Assembly (NCBI GenBank): GCA_964637515.1
Contig: CAZWUI010000016.1
Coordinates: 1 to 35,291, forward strand
Origin: RGIG4097 sp964637515
GTDB lineage: Bacteria; Bacillota; Clostridia; Christensenellales; CAG-917
Direction: 5' to 3'
Length of the DNA stretch: 35,291 nucleotides
The first letter of the stretch is position 1. The number at the start of each line of letters is the position of its first letter. A program made the translations under genes and the position numbers. Below the pieces are notes generated by a model. That model was not told the origin of the DNA. It was given only the letters and a program-made list of their open reading frames with translations, and made no database searches. Positions 1-7,955 of this stretch are shown here, piece by piece.

Positions 1-454
1 CACTCTGGGCGACTACTGCACTCTTGGCGACGACTGCGCTCTGGGCGACTACTGCGCTCTGGGCGACGACTGCACTCTGGGCAACTACTGCACTCTGGGC
101 GACGACTGCGCTCTGGGCGACGACTGCACTCTGGGCATCGACTGCAAGCCGGGCATCGACTGCAAGCTGGGCGACCGCTGCACTTATGAGGCTGGGCGCG
201 TGCGCTACGGCAAATACATCACCGTGGGCAATATTGGCTCCGAATCGCGCACGGCGTATTTTTACATCGACTGCGCCGGTCTGCTGTTTGTTCGTGCGGG
301 CTGCTGGTTTAGCGGGATGGATGATTTTAAAGCGCGCGTAAAATCCGTTCACGGCGGGACGCTGTACGAGGCTCAATATATGGCGGCTTGCCAATACGCC
401 GAGACAGTGCTGCCGCTGATGCTTGGCGGCTCAATGTCGACATTGGATTGCTGA
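1..454 (+). CDS. Hexapeptide-repeat protein, C-terminal part (5' part is at the other end of the window)
   Basis: The reading frame is open from the first base (in frame from base 2) and stops at 452-454. It begins with about ten six-residue units of the type L-G-D-D-C-T, with variants such as LGDYCA, LGNYCT and LGIDCK. These fit the left-handed beta-helix hexapeptide pattern ([LIV]-G-x-x-small-x), with Cys in the small inward position. After the repeats comes a roughly 90-residue domain with GKYITVGNIGSESRTAYFYI, then FVRAGCWF and ARVKSVHGGTLYEAQYMAA. As I recall it, this tail is common at the C-terminus of repeat proteins in Bacillota phages; its role is unknown. The repeats continue those at 35037-35291, so this is the 3' half of the gene that starts at 34914. 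An ATG-like start inside the repeats in another frame is a shadow. Confidence 0.8.
   Translation, partial: TLGDYCTLGDDCALGDYCALGDDCTLGNYCTLGDDCALGDDCTLGIDCKPGIDCKLGDRCTYEAGRVRYGKYITVGNIGSESRTAYFYIDCAGLLFVRAGCWFSGMDDFKARVKSVHGGTLYEAQYMAACQYAETVLPLMLGGSMSTLDC
2..181 (+). repeat. 18-bp tandem repeat, degenerate end of the array
   Basis: Ten consecutive 18-bp units with consensus CTGGGCGACGACTGCACT encode one hexapeptide each. Units here differ more from one another (ACT/GCT/AAG, CTG/CTT/CCG) than the near-identical units at 35037-35291. This suggests that growth of the array happens on the 5' side of the gene. The last units (KPGIDC, KLGDRC) fade into the unique C-terminal domain. Confidence 0.9.
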
Positions 455-478
455 TAGCCAGGAGGAGGATACCCCGAC

Positions 479-718
479 ATGATTACCACGACCGATATGC
501 TGCGATGGCTTGATACCAAGCGCAGCGAAGTGAATACGCGCATCGTGGCTGCACCGCCCGATGAGGAGGGTCGCTACCACGGCGAGCTAAAGATCATCAA
601 CGCGATTTGCGAGAGGGTGAGGAGGGACGAGCTTGGATCAAGAGGAGCGTCGCAGGATCAACCGGATGCTGTGGGAGTGGGGGACGGCGCTCAAGGACTG
701 CGAGCGCCGTCGCGGTGA
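479..718 (+). CDS. Hypothetical protein, 79 aa
   Basis: Starts at ATG 479 with the strong site AGGAGGAGG just upstream. The first 55 or so residues (MITTTDMLRWLDTKRSEV..., IINAICERVRRDELG) look like a small helical protein. The last 25 residues lie over the next gene in a different frame, are rich in Gly/Ala/Gln, and look like out-of-frame translation. The natural protein may have lost an earlier stop. It overlaps the following regulator by 86 bases. I do not recognise a family. Its place directly before the late regulator suggests co-expression with it. Confidence 0.55.
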   Translation: MITTTDMLRWLDTKRSEVNTRIVAAPPDEEGRYHGELKIINAICERVRRDELGSRGASQDQPDAVGVGDGAQGLRAPSR

Positions 719-1094
719 AATTATGGAGCTGATGGCGCAGGCAGAGGATGCAGAATGTGTGCTCAAGGCGCAGGTGCTCAATGGGATGCCGCGCGGCAGT
801 GGTGTTGGGGACCCGACGGCCGCAGCTGTGCAAATGCGCGAACGCGCACTTGTGCGGGTGGATGCGCTTGCGGAAGAAATCAACGCGATCATGGATCGCA
901 AGGAAAAGCTGGATGCCATCATCGGGCTGTTGCCGGAGAGCAGGCAGACGCTATTAGATCTGCGATACAAGCGCGGGCTAAACCTTGCCGTGGAGATCCC
1001 GATGCAGATGCACGCGTCCGAGCGTACGGTGACTTACTGGATGGCTGACGCGCTGGAAAAGATTGCGGAGTTTTGCGGTAGTTTTGATGTATAA
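633..1094 (+). CDS. Late transcription regulator, ArpU/sigma-region-4-like
   Basis: 153 aa from TTG 633, which has GGAGGG (621-626) at good spacing. The N-terminal 80 residues are helical and charged. The C-terminal 60 residues (LLPESRQTLLDLRYKRGL, then MHASERTVTYWMADALEKI) have the layout of a sigma-70 region 4 helix-turn-helix, as in the DUF1492, ArpU and RinA-like regulators of Gram-positive phages. Those proteins typically sit just upstream of the HNH/terminase genes and switch on the late operon. The same position here supports that role. The family name is by pattern only; DNA binding is inferred. The last codons overlap a TATAAT box at 1090-1095. Confidence 0.72.
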   Translation: MDQEERRRINRMLWEWGTALKDCERRRGEIMELMAQAEDAECVLKAQVLNGMPRGSGVGDPTAAAVQMRERALVRVDALAEEINAIMDRKEKLDAIIGLLPESRQTLLDLRYKRGLNLAVEIPMQMHASERTVTYWMADALEKIAEFCGSFDV

Positions 1095-1095
1095 T
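1063..1095 (+). promoter_or_regulatory. Possible late promoter (TATAAT box)
   Basis: A perfect TATAAT lies at 1090-1095 at the very end of the regulator gene. TTGCGG occurs at 1063-1068 and 1073-1078, but neither is at 17-bp spacing (21 and 11). A normal -35 box is therefore missing, which would fit a promoter that needs an activator such as the adjacent regulator. Chance cannot be excluded. Confidence 0.35.
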
Positions 1096-1152
1096 AGGAT
1101 CGTGGGATGAGCTGATGGGCAGACCCCTCCATAAGCACCTCCTGTTGTTCTT

Positions 1153-1189
1153 GAGGCGCGTGCAGCAATGCACACGCCTCGCCCTTTTG
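1153..1189 (+). terminator. Intrinsic terminator in the late leader
   Basis: A 12-bp stem (GAGGCGCGTGCA, 1153-1164, pairing with 1169-1180, one mismatch) with a GCAA tetraloop is followed by GCCCTTTTG. It lies between the TATAAT box and the HNH gene. It either ends early transcription or acts as a leader terminator that late transcription must pass. Confidence 0.75.
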
Positions 1190-1211
1190 TGTGCGGAAGG
1201 AGATTGAGATT

Positions 1212-1601
1212 TTGAAACATGCATGTCAATACTGTGGCCGCATACATGAGGGGCGCAACGCTTGCGGCAAGGCGCCAATCAAACAGCGCCAACATGGATC
1301 AGATAACGAGGCGCGCCGATTGCGCAACAAGCAAGCATGGAGACGTGCTAAGTTGGACGCTAACACCAGGGACAGGATGATGTGTGTCCTTTGCTTACGC
1401 GAGGGGCGGCTGACCTATGACGGGCTAGAGACACATCACATTGTACCACTGAGCATTGATCCTGAGCGGGCGTATGATGTTGATAACCTTGTGACGCTAT
1501 GCCGTGCCCATCATGAGTGGGCTGAGAGCATCCCCCCCACCGATTTGATCAAAATGTTGAAGGATTCATGCAACCGACGCCCAACCCGAGAAAAAAAATG
1601 A
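1212..1601 (+). CDS. HNH endonuclease
   Basis: 129 aa from TTG 1212 with GGAAGGAG upstream. This start gives MKHACQYCGRIH, the usual beginning of phage HNH proteins, and avoids the preceding terminator. Zinc ligands are C5, C8, H12 and C18 in the first finger, then C58-x2-C61 and C97-x2-H100 framing the HNH core (THHIVPL 74-80, DNLVTLC, AHHE). HNH proteins beside HK97-type terminases are known to stimulate or assist the terminase nuclease at cos or pac sites. It is followed directly by both terminase genes, so the same role is likely. The catalytic His is expected in the HH pair at 75-76. Confidence 0.9.
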   Translation: MKHACQYCGRIHEGRNACGKAPIKQRQHGSDNEARRLRNKQAWRRAKLDANTRDRMMCVLCLREGRLTYDGLETHHIVPLSIDPERAYDVDNLVTLCRAHHEWAESIPPTDLIKMLKDSCNRRPTREKK

Positions 1602-1639
1602 ATCCCGTAACACAAGAAACCGAGGAGGTGTCGCGATAT

Positions 1640-2173
1640 ATGGCAAGACCGAGTAAATCAGTGGATGTGTTGAAAGCCGAAAAAAAGTCACATCGCACGA
1701 AAGCAGAACTTGCGGCACGCGAAAAAGCCGAAAGTGCTTTTGCAACCGGAATGACGCTGCGCGAGCGCCCGGAGGTGAAAGCCAACGAGGCCGCGCATAA
1801 AGAATTTTTGCGGATCACTAAGTTGCTCAGTGTAGCAGGGAAAAACGATGCTCTGTTTGAACCGATCATCAACCGCTATTGTATGTTGCAATCGGAGTGC
1901 TTATCGTTTGAGGTGATGCGCGAAGGATTTTTGCAAGACTTGGAGCAGCTACGGAATAACGATGAGGTAAATTCAGACCGGCGTTGTGAATTGGCCGTAA
2001 AGATGCAGCAGTCAATCCTCAACGTGGACAAGCAATTGCAAGCAAAACGCAAGATGGCGCTTGACATCGAGAAAGAGTGCGCTATGACGATTTCGGCAGC
2101 AATGCGCGTGATCCCGAAGTCGCCCGAATCAAGTGCGAACCCGCTTGCAGGCATTCTAAACGACGATGCTTGA
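1640..2173 (+). CDS. terS: Terminase small subunit (P27-like)
   Basis: 177 aa. The frame is open from 1568, but ATG 1640 has GAGGAGGTG at 1622-1630 and gives MARPSKSVDVL, the usual start of this family. The sequence TKAELAAREKAE, ERPEVKAN, AHKEFLRI, KNDALFEPIINRYCMLQ and NVDKQLQAKRKMALDIEKE is characteristic of P27-type small terminase subunits, which bind packaging DNA and regulate the large subunit. The end overlaps the large subunit start by 8 bases, which suggests translational coupling. Confidence 0.85.
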   Translation: MARPSKSVDVLKAEKKSHRTKAELAAREKAESAFATGMTLRERPEVKANEAAHKEFLRITKLLSVAGKNDALFEPIINRYCMLQSECLSFEVMREGFLQDLEQLRNNDEVNSDRRCELAVKMQQSILNVDKQLQAKRKMALDIEKECAMTISAAMRVIPKSPESSANPLAGILNDDA

Positions 2174-3839
2174 CAGCCCCGCAACCGTCTACGCCAGATG
2201 GTGCGTAGATGAGATGGAGGGCAAGGTGCCGCGATACGTAAAGCTGCAAGCGCGGCAATGGCTGGACATTTGCGAGGGAAAGCACCCCAGCGCGAAGATC
2301 GACGAGAAGAATTATAAAAAGATCTGTCAGTTGTTGAAGATTATGCGGCATCCGGATCTTGGATGCTCGATGTACGACGGATTGGAGGATTATGCGTGGC
2401 TGCTGATTGTGGCTACGCTTTGTACTATCTGCCCGGACGGCACTCGGTACTATGAGACAGCAGTGCTTGAGATTGCCCGAAAAAATTTTAAGACGTTTAC
2501 GTCGGGCGTGATATTTATTCTGCTGATGCTGACCGAGCCGAAATTTAGCAGATTTTTTTCGGTAGCGCCGGACCTGAAACTATCGAGCGAGCTCAAGCTT
2601 GCAATCCGCAAGATCATCAAAAGTTCGCCCATGCTGATGCGCGACGACGTTTTTAAGGTGTTGCGCAGTGAGATCCGATGCATATTGACGGATAGCGATT
2701 ACACGCCACTGGCCTACTCGCAGGACAAGATGGACGGCAAGCTTGCCAACGCATTTTTGGCTGACGAGGCGGGCGCAATGGACAGTTACCCGATTGAGGC
2801 AATGAGATCTTCGCAGATCACGTTGGCCAGCAAGCTGGGCATTATCATATCGACGCAGTACCCTAATGACGACAATGCGATGATCGACGAGATCGATATC
2901 TGCAAAAAGACGTTGGACGGCCTGATCGATAGGCGACGCTGCTTCGCGCTCTTGTATGAGCCGGACGCCGAGCTGTTGAAAGATGATCGCTGGATGACGG
3001 ATGATCTGGTGCTCTATCAGGCCAACCCCGTCGCGATTAACAACGAGACGATCTTACGCGCGCTGAAAGAGATGCGCACAATGGCGTTGCTGTACGAAAA
3101 CAAGCGCGAAAACTTTTTGTGCAAGCATTGCAACATCAAGTATAAGGGACTGGGCGTTGAGGGTTACATCGATGTGACTAAAGTGCAGGCGTGTGCCAGA
3201 CCGCTCAGTGATAAGTGGTGGCGGGGGAGACGTGTGTTTCTCGGCCTTGATTTGTCGCTGTCGGATGACAATACGTCGGTTGCAATGGTTACGGTGGATG
3301 ATAACAAGATTTATGCGCGCGTGTGGGGATTTGTCCCTGCGCAGCGTAAGGATTACAAGGCCAAGCGCGAGGGCGTTAACTATGATCGGATGATCAAGGC
3401 AGGTGTGTGTTTTGCGTGTGGTGACGAGGTGATCGACTACGGCGACGTGGAACGTTTTATCCTTGGCTTGCGCGAGCAGTACGGTGTGGACATCATCCAA
3501 ATCGGCTATGACAAGTGGAACGCGATCTCGACGGTGCAAAAATTGGAGGCTAACGCGCTGGAGTGTGTGGAGATCAAACAGCACTCAAGCGTACTGCACA
3601 GCCCGACTAAACTTTTGCGCGAAAAGATCCTTAACCGAGAGTTTGTGTATGATCAAAATCGGCTGCTGGAAATCAATTTCCAAAATGCAAGATGCACGAA
3701 GGACACAAATTTGAATTATTACGTCAACAAGAAAAAGTCTGCGGGCAAGGTGGACATGGTGGTGTCTCTGATCAATGCCGTATATCTGGCAGAGCAGGAG
3801 ATGCTGTATGGTGACGATTTTGTTGCGCAGACGCTGTAA
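2166..3839 (+). CDS. terL: Terminase large subunit
   Basis: 557 aa, normal length. It is the packaging motor: an N-terminal ATPase drives DNA into the prohead and a C-terminal RNase H-like nuclease cuts the concatemer. Visible motifs are a deviant Walker A ARKNFKT (104-110; the family usually has RKNGKT/S), Walker B with D200-E201 (FLADEAG), and nuclease aspartates D362 (GLDLSLSDD), D449 (IGYDKWNA) and D530 (KVDMVVSLINAVYLA). These place it in the Terminase_1 (HK97-like) family. The ATG lies inside the end of the small subunit gene. Confidence 0.95.
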   Translation: MLDSPATVYARWCVDEMEGKVPRYVKLQARQWLDICEGKHPSAKIDEKNYKKICQLLKIMRHPDLGCSMYDGLEDYAWLLIVATLCTICPDGTRYYETAVLEIARKNFKTFTSGVIFILLMLTEPKFSRFFSVAPDLKLSSELKLAIRKIIKSSPMLMRDDVFKVLRSEIRCILTDSDYTPLAYSQDKMDGKLANAFLADEAGAMDSYPIEAMRSSQITLASKLGIIISTQYPNDDNAMIDEIDICKKTLDGLIDRRRCFALLYEPDAELLKDDRWMTDDLVLYQANPVAINNETILRALKEMRTMALLYENKRENFLCKHCNIKYKGLGVEGYIDVTKVQACARPLSDKWWRGRRVFLGLDLSLSDDNTSVAMVTVDDNKIYARVWGFVPAQRKDYKAKREGVNYDRMIKAGVCFACGDEVIDYGDVERFILGLREQYGVDIIQIGYDKWNAISTVQKLEANALECVEIKQHSSVLHSPTKLLREKILNREFVYDQNRLLEINFQNARCTKDTNLNYYVNKKKSAGKVDMVVSLINAVYLAEQEMLYGDDFVAQTL

Positions 3840-3854
3840 TTGCGAGGTGGGAAA

Positions 3855-5063
3855 ATGGCATGGTTTGGAATTAAAAAAGAGGAGCGCGCGGAGCAGGGCG
3901 AAATCCAGACGGACGAAAGCCTGCTGAACGCGATCTATGCCAATACGGTTGTAACCAAAGAGATGGCGTTACAGATCCCAACCGTTGCGGGTGGCGTGGA
4001 TCTGATTGCCGGTATTATCGCCGGTACGCCGATCAAGCTGTATCGGGACGGGGTAACCAAGGCCGAGGAGGTGCGGGATGATCCGCGGCTCAAATTGCTC
4101 AATGACGAGACGGGCGACACGCTCAACGCTAACGAGTTTTGGCACGCGATGGTGCGCGATTATTACCTTGGCAAGGGCGGTTACGCCTACATTGCTCGGG
4201 TTAACGGTCGCGCTGCCGGACTGTATTATGTGGACGAGAGTTATGTTGCAATCCAGAGATCTGCGGACAGGATATTTAAGGATTACAACCTTGTGGTCGA
4301 TGGTCGGCAGTATATGCCCTACGACTATTTTAAGATCCTGCGCAACACCCGCGACGGCATGGAGGGCGTCCCGATTACCAAGGAGAGCGCCATGCTGATC
4401 GATGTCGTCTGGAACACACTTAGCTATGAGGCTAACCTGGTCAAAAAGGGCGGCAATAAGCGTGGATTTTTGAAATCGACGCGGAGGCTGACAGAAGCCG
4501 CCATGGCGGAACTCAAAAAGGCATTTTCGCGGCTTTACGCAAATGGTAACAGTGAGAGCGTTGTGGTGCTCAACGAGGGGCTTGATTTTAAGGAGAGCAG
4601 CGCGACCTCGGTTGAGATGCAGTTGAATGAAAACAAGGTGACTAACGCCGAGGAGTTTGCGAAGATCTTCCACATCTCCCCGTCGGCGATGGCCGGGACG
4701 GCAACGCAAGCGGACATTGACAGTCTGGCACGGCTGGCGGCGATCCCGCTCATGGTGACGATCCAGTGCGCACTCAACCGCGACCTCTTGCGGGAGGACG
4801 AAAAGGGCAAGCTGTATTTTGCGTTTGACACCAAGGAGCTGCTCAAGGGCGACATGAAAACGAGATTTGATGCGTACAAGACCGCGCTCGACGCAAACTT
4901 TATGCAGATTGACGAGGTGCGCTACGCGGAAGACCTCGAACCGCTTGGTCTGACGTGGATTAAACTCGGTCTGAACGACGTACTGTATGACCCGCGCACC
5001 AAGCAGATCTACACGCCCAACACCGACAAAACTGCAATGGTTGGCAGTAGCGAAAAAAGCTAA
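3855..5063 (+). CDS. Portal protein, HK97 family
   Basis: 402 aa. ATG 3855 follows GAGGTGGGA and gives MAWFGIKKEE; an upstream TTG at 3840 is less likely. It has the HK97-type portal core: VAGGVDLIAGIIAGTPIKLY, then LLNDETGDTLNANEFWHAMVRDYYLGKGGYAYI, KSTRRLTEAAMAELKKAFSRLY and FHISPSAMAG. The last third contains the stretch on which the ring stem is usually built (LARLAAIPLMVTIQCALNRDLL). Portals form the 12-subunit ring at the head vertex and dock the terminase. It sits directly after terL as expected. An intrinsic terminator follows at 5071. Confidence 0.92.
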   Translation: MAWFGIKKEERAEQGEIQTDESLLNAIYANTVVTKEMALQIPTVAGGVDLIAGIIAGTPIKLYRDGVTKAEEVRDDPRLKLLNDETGDTLNANEFWHAMVRDYYLGKGGYAYIARVNGRAAGLYYVDESYVAIQRSADRIFKDYNLVVDGRQYMPYDYFKILRNTRDGMEGVPITKESAMLIDVVWNTLSYEANLVKKGGNKRGFLKSTRRLTEAAMAELKKAFSRLYANGNSESVVVLNEGLDFKESSATSVEMQLNENKVTNAEEFAKIFHISPSAMAGTATQADIDSLARLAAIPLMVTIQCALNRDLLREDEKGKLYFAFDTKELLKGDMKTRFDAYKTALDANFMQIDEVRYAEDLEPLGLTWIKLGLNDVLYDPRTKQIYTPNTDKTAMVGSSEKS

Positions 5064-5070
5064 GTTGGCA

Positions 5071-5104
5071 AAAGCATCTTGAGAAATCAAGGTGCTTTTT
5101 GTTT
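5071..5104 (+). terminator. Intrinsic terminator between portal and protease
   Basis: AAAGCATCTTG (5071-5081) pairs with CAAGGTGCTTT (5088-5098) with one G-U pair and a six-base loop, followed by a T-rich run to 5104. This is a good rho-independent terminator placed inside the head-gene operon. Confidence 0.75.
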
Positions 5105-5127
5105 GCCCGCGAAGGGAGGGAAGGCTT

Positions 5128-6129
5128 GTGAATACAGTGGTTGTCAGCGGCGCGCCGTGCTCGGGCAAATCGACATTTGTCCGCGAGCGTCTGACAGATG
5201 ACGATGTTGTATGGGATTACGATGCGGTGCTGATGGCAATCAGCAACCGCGCGGAACACGTTGCCGACAAAAGCAACGCACACGACATCGTGATGGAGTT
5301 GCGTGCAGCGTTTGTGGGCGCTGTGAAAAAATCGGGTAACTCCGGCACGGCATACATCATTGCCTGCACACCGTCCGATCAGCTGCGCAATGCGCTACCG
5401 GACGCGGAATACATCCATATCCACGCATCGGAGCAGATGTGCATGGACAGACTTGCGCAGGATGACACACGCCCGGACAAAGAGGCGTGGGCGCAGGCCA
5501 TTAAAGCCTATTTTGCTGGGAAGGAGGTGAGGACGATGATGAGAGTAGAGGTTAGGGCGGACAGCGCAAAAATCTCCGGCTACGTCAACGTGACCGAAAA
5601 AAAGAGCCGTCCCGTGATCACGCCGCACGGCAAAGTGATTGAGGAGATCGAGCCGAGGGCATTTGAGCAGGCGATTGCTCGCGCGGGGGATATCTCGCTT
5701 ACCGTGGATCACAACGCATCCCACATCTACGCGAGTACCAACGCCGGCACGATGGAGTTGCGTGAGGATGAGATTGGATTGCACGCAGATGTGACGATCA
5801 CAGATCCGGATCTGATTGATCTGGCCAAGCGCGGCAAAATCCGCGGCTGGTCGTTTGGCATGTACAACGTCGTGGACGAGTTGGAGCAGCGCGCCGAAGG
5901 ACTGCCGCTGCGAAAAATCAAGAGCCTAGACATGGATCACGTGACGCTGGTGGTGGACAAGGTCCCCGTGTACAGCGCGACGAGTGTCGAGGTGCGCGCG
6001 GATGGCGAAGTCGCCGTGGAGACGCGCGGCATGGAATCCAGTGTGCAAATCGCGGACTATACGCCGCGCTTTGATAACTCGGCCTACCGCCGCAGAGCGG
6101 AGGCCGCTGAAAAAAAGAAGGAGGATTGA
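5128..6129 (+). CDS. P-loop kinase-like domain fused to HK97 prohead protease
   Basis: 333 aa from GTG 5128 (site GAAGGGAGGG). Residues 1-130 form a small P-loop domain: Walker A GAPCSGKST at 8-16, DYDAVLMAI, YIIACTPS and a possible lid DRLAQDDTRPD. This resembles the small AAA/zeta/polynucleotide-kinase-like proteins that often occur as separate genes in phage head clusters. Residues 137-333 are a complete U35 prohead protease, which cleaves scaffold and capsid N-termini during maturation: likely catalytic His195 (LTVDHNAS) and Ser242 (RGWSFGM). There is no stop between the two parts. A perfect ribosome binding site and ATG lie exactly at the junction (see the internal start at 5521-5541), so two products are expected. 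Confidence 0.85.
   Translation: MNTVVVSGAPCSGKSTFVRERLTDDDVVWDYDAVLMAISNRAEHVADKSNAHDIVMELRAAFVGAVKKSGNSGTAYIIACTPSDQLRNALPDAEYIHIHASEQMCMDRLAQDDTRPDKEAWAQAIKAYFAGKEVRTMMRVEVRADSAKISGYVNVTEKKSRPVITPHGKVIEEIEPRAFEQAIARAGDISLTVDHNASHIYASTNAGTMELREDEIGLHADVTITDPDLIDLAKRGKIRGWSFGMYNVVDELEQRAEGLPLRKIKSLDMDHVTLVVDKVPVYSATSVEVRADGEVAVETRGMESSVQIADYTPRFDNSAYRRRAEAAEKKKED
5521..5541 (+). promoter_or_regulatory. Internal ribosome binding site and start for the short protease
   Basis: AAGGAGGTGAGG at 5521-5532, complementary to the 16S rRNA anti-SD over its first ten bases, lies eight bases before ATG 5536 (a second ATG at 5539), in frame with the long ORF. Starting here gives MMRVEVRADSAKISGYV, the usual beginning of stand-alone prohead proteases (197 aa). 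It is therefore very likely used. Confidence 0.8.
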
Positions 6130-6134
6130 GAAAA

Positions 6135-7280
6135 ATGAAGAACCTGAAAAATCTCATGGAGCGCAGGGCGGATCTCCAGAGCCAGATGCGTGCGCTGGTT
6201 GATGCTGCGGATCAGGAGCAGCGCGCGATGACTGATGAGGACGTCGCCGCATTTGATGCAGCAGAAGCCGAGATCCGCAGCATCGACGCGACGATTGAGC
6301 GCGAGCAGCGCGCCAGAGGCGTGGGTGGAAACCCTGCCGTCGGTAACAACACCCAGGAGAAGGAAGAGGAGAGAGCGTTTGCGGACTACATCCTCGGCAG
6401 ACTTAGCGAGGATCGCGCAACCGCCAACAACATGACCTATACGGACAACGGCGCAATCATCCCCACGACGATTGCCAACCGTATCATCCAGGCAATCAAG
6501 GATCGTTGCCCCATCCTGCAGGGCGCTACGCTCTACAATATCAAGGGCACGCTCAAGATCCCCGTTTGGGGCGCAAAGGCTGGCGGTGAAAATATCACGG
6601 TTGGTTATACCGATGATTTTACCGAGTTGACTGCCAAGTCCGGTGCTTTTGCGTCGGTTGATCTGGGTGGCTACCTCGCGGGCGCGCTGGTGCTGATCGG
6701 TCGCAGACTGGAGGCTAACGGCTCCTTTGACGTGGTGTCTTTTGTCGTCACTCAGATTGCGGATGAGGTTGCGGTGTGGCTGGAGGGACAGCTGCTCAAC
6801 GGCACCGGCACGTCCGCCGCGCAGGGCGCGCTGAACACCACCAACGAGCTGGTCGCGGCGTCTGCTACCGCGATTACCACGGATGAGCTGATCGAGCTGC
6901 AGTCCATGGTTAAGCAGCAGTATCAGGCAAGTGCTTGTTGGACGATGAATAGCAAGACCTTCCTCGCCTGCAAAAAGCTCAAGGACAGCAACGGCCGCTA
7001 CCTGCTCCAGGACGACGTTTCGGGCGAGTTCCCCTACCGTATCCTTGGCAAGCCCGTGTATCTGTCCGATAACATGCCTGCCATCGCGGCTGACACTGAT
7101 GTTATCCTGTACGGCGATTACGCCGGCCTCGCGGTTAATATGCGTGAAAACGTGACGGTTGAGGTGCTGCGCGAAAAGTACGCGACCCAGCACGCAGTCG
7201 GTGTTGTGACCTGGCTGGAGTTTGATTCGCGCATTGCCAACCATCAGATGCTTGCCAAGCTCAAGATGGCAGCGTCCTAA
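6135..7280 (+). CDS. Major capsid protein, HK97 fold
   Basis: 381 aa from ATG 6135; TTG 6126 is an alternative but has poorer spacing from AAGGAGG. Residues 1-75 are a helical delta/scaffold domain (LMERRADLQSQMRALVDAADQEQRAM, AAEAEIRSIDATIEREQRAR). The protease is expected to remove it. The mature part starts near residue 80 and has the HK97-like shell pattern: IIPTTIANRIIQAIKDRCPIL, KIPVWGAKAGGENITVGYTDDF, CWTMNSKTFLACKKLKDSNGRYLL, GKPVYLSDNMP and ILYGDYAGLAV. It follows the protease after five bases. Confidence 0.93.
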   Translation: MKNLKNLMERRADLQSQMRALVDAADQEQRAMTDEDVAAFDAAEAEIRSIDATIEREQRARGVGGNPAVGNNTQEKEEERAFADYILGRLSEDRATANNMTYTDNGAIIPTTIANRIIQAIKDRCPILQGATLYNIKGTLKIPVWGAKAGGENITVGYTDDFTELTAKSGAFASVDLGGYLAGALVLIGRRLEANGSFDVVSFVVTQIADEVAVWLEGQLLNGTGTSAAQGALNTTNELVAASATAITTDELIELQSMVKQQYQASACWTMNSKTFLACKKLKDSNGRYLLQDDVSGEFPYRILGKPVYLSDNMPAIAADTDVILYGDYAGLAVNMRENVTVEVLREKYATQHAVGVVTWLEFDSRIANHQMLAKLKMAAS

Positions 7281-7295
7281 GACTAGGGAGGACTT

Positions 7296-7586
7296 ATGCG
7301 GCTAAGCGAGGTCAGCCTTGAGATGATCAAGGCATATGGGCATATTGACGGCACGGCGGAGGATGATAATCTGATCACTGATCTGATTATCCCTTCCGCG
7401 CGCGCGTATGTGCTGGAGTACACCGGGCAAAACGAGGAGAGTGCGGACGACCTGCCCGACCTCGCATTAGCCTGCATTGTGCTCTGCACGTACATGTACG
7501 ACCATCGAGATATGGTGGTTGATCGATCCAACGTCAACCGGGTGATCGAGACGACGCTGGGTATGCACTCTGTCAATCTGCTGTAG
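7296..7586 (+). CDS. Head-tail connector (gp6-like, Phage_connect_1)
   Basis: 96 aa, ATG 7296 after GGGAGGA. The all-helical pattern MRLSEVSLEMIKAYGHIDG, DDNLITDLIIPSARAYVLEYTG and LPDLALACIVLCTYMYDHRD is typical of the HK97 gp6/SPP1 gp15 adaptor family. These proteins form a ring under the portal and link head to neck. Position directly after the capsid gene agrees. Confidence 0.85.
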   Translation: MRLSEVSLEMIKAYGHIDGTAEDDNLITDLIIPSARAYVLEYTGQNEESADDLPDLALACIVLCTYMYDHRDMVVDRSNVNRVIETTLGMHSVNLL

Positions 7587-7601
7587 GGAGGTGGGTTTTG
7601 A

Positions 7602-7955
7602 ATGGCAACATTTAGAGCACCGGACCCGGGGCAGCTGCGCGCCCGCGTGACAATCACAAAACCAACCGTTGACGGGATTGGTGAGGACGGCAAGCCCAAG
7701 ATCGATGATGTGATCTTGTGTAAGGACAGATACGCAAGTTGGACGGAGACGCTTGGGGGAGACGTGATAGCAGGCGACGAGGATCGTCATATGCGCACGG
7801 TGGAGATTGTGATGCGGTGGCTCCCTGATGTTACCGCGCTATGCAACATCGTGCGCGTTGGCGATGCGGAGCCGTGGCAGATCCGATCAGTGATTGACCC
7901 GACTGATCGGAGGGAATGGCTGCAAATAACAGCCGAAAAGGTGGTGTTGCGCTGA
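7602..7955 (+). CDS. Head closure / head-tail joining protein
   Basis: 117 aa, ATG 7602 after GGGAGGTGGG. A beta-rich protein with GQLRARVTITKPTV near the N-terminus and AEPWQIRSVIDPTDRREWLQITAEKV near the end, the typical layout of the Phage_H_T_join family (SPP1 gp16-like stopper). It would seal the neck after packaging. The stop overlaps the next start (TGATG). Confidence 0.82.
   Translation: MATFRAPDPGQLRARVTITKPTVDGIGEDGKPKIDDVILCKDRYASWTETLGGDVIAGDEDRHMRTVEIVMRWLPDVTALCNIVRVGDAEPWQIRSVIDPTDRREWLQITAEKVVLR

Noticed and set aside
24..341. ORF of MATTALWATTALW repeats at the window start
   Set aside because: It is the +1 shadow of the hexapeptide repeat; the frame starting at base 2 continues into a recognisable C-terminal domain and matches the frame of the gene starting at 34914.
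5092..5127. Earlier TTG start of the protease fusion
   Set aside because: This stretch is the right arm and T-run of a terminator; GTG 5128 has a proper ribosome binding site.
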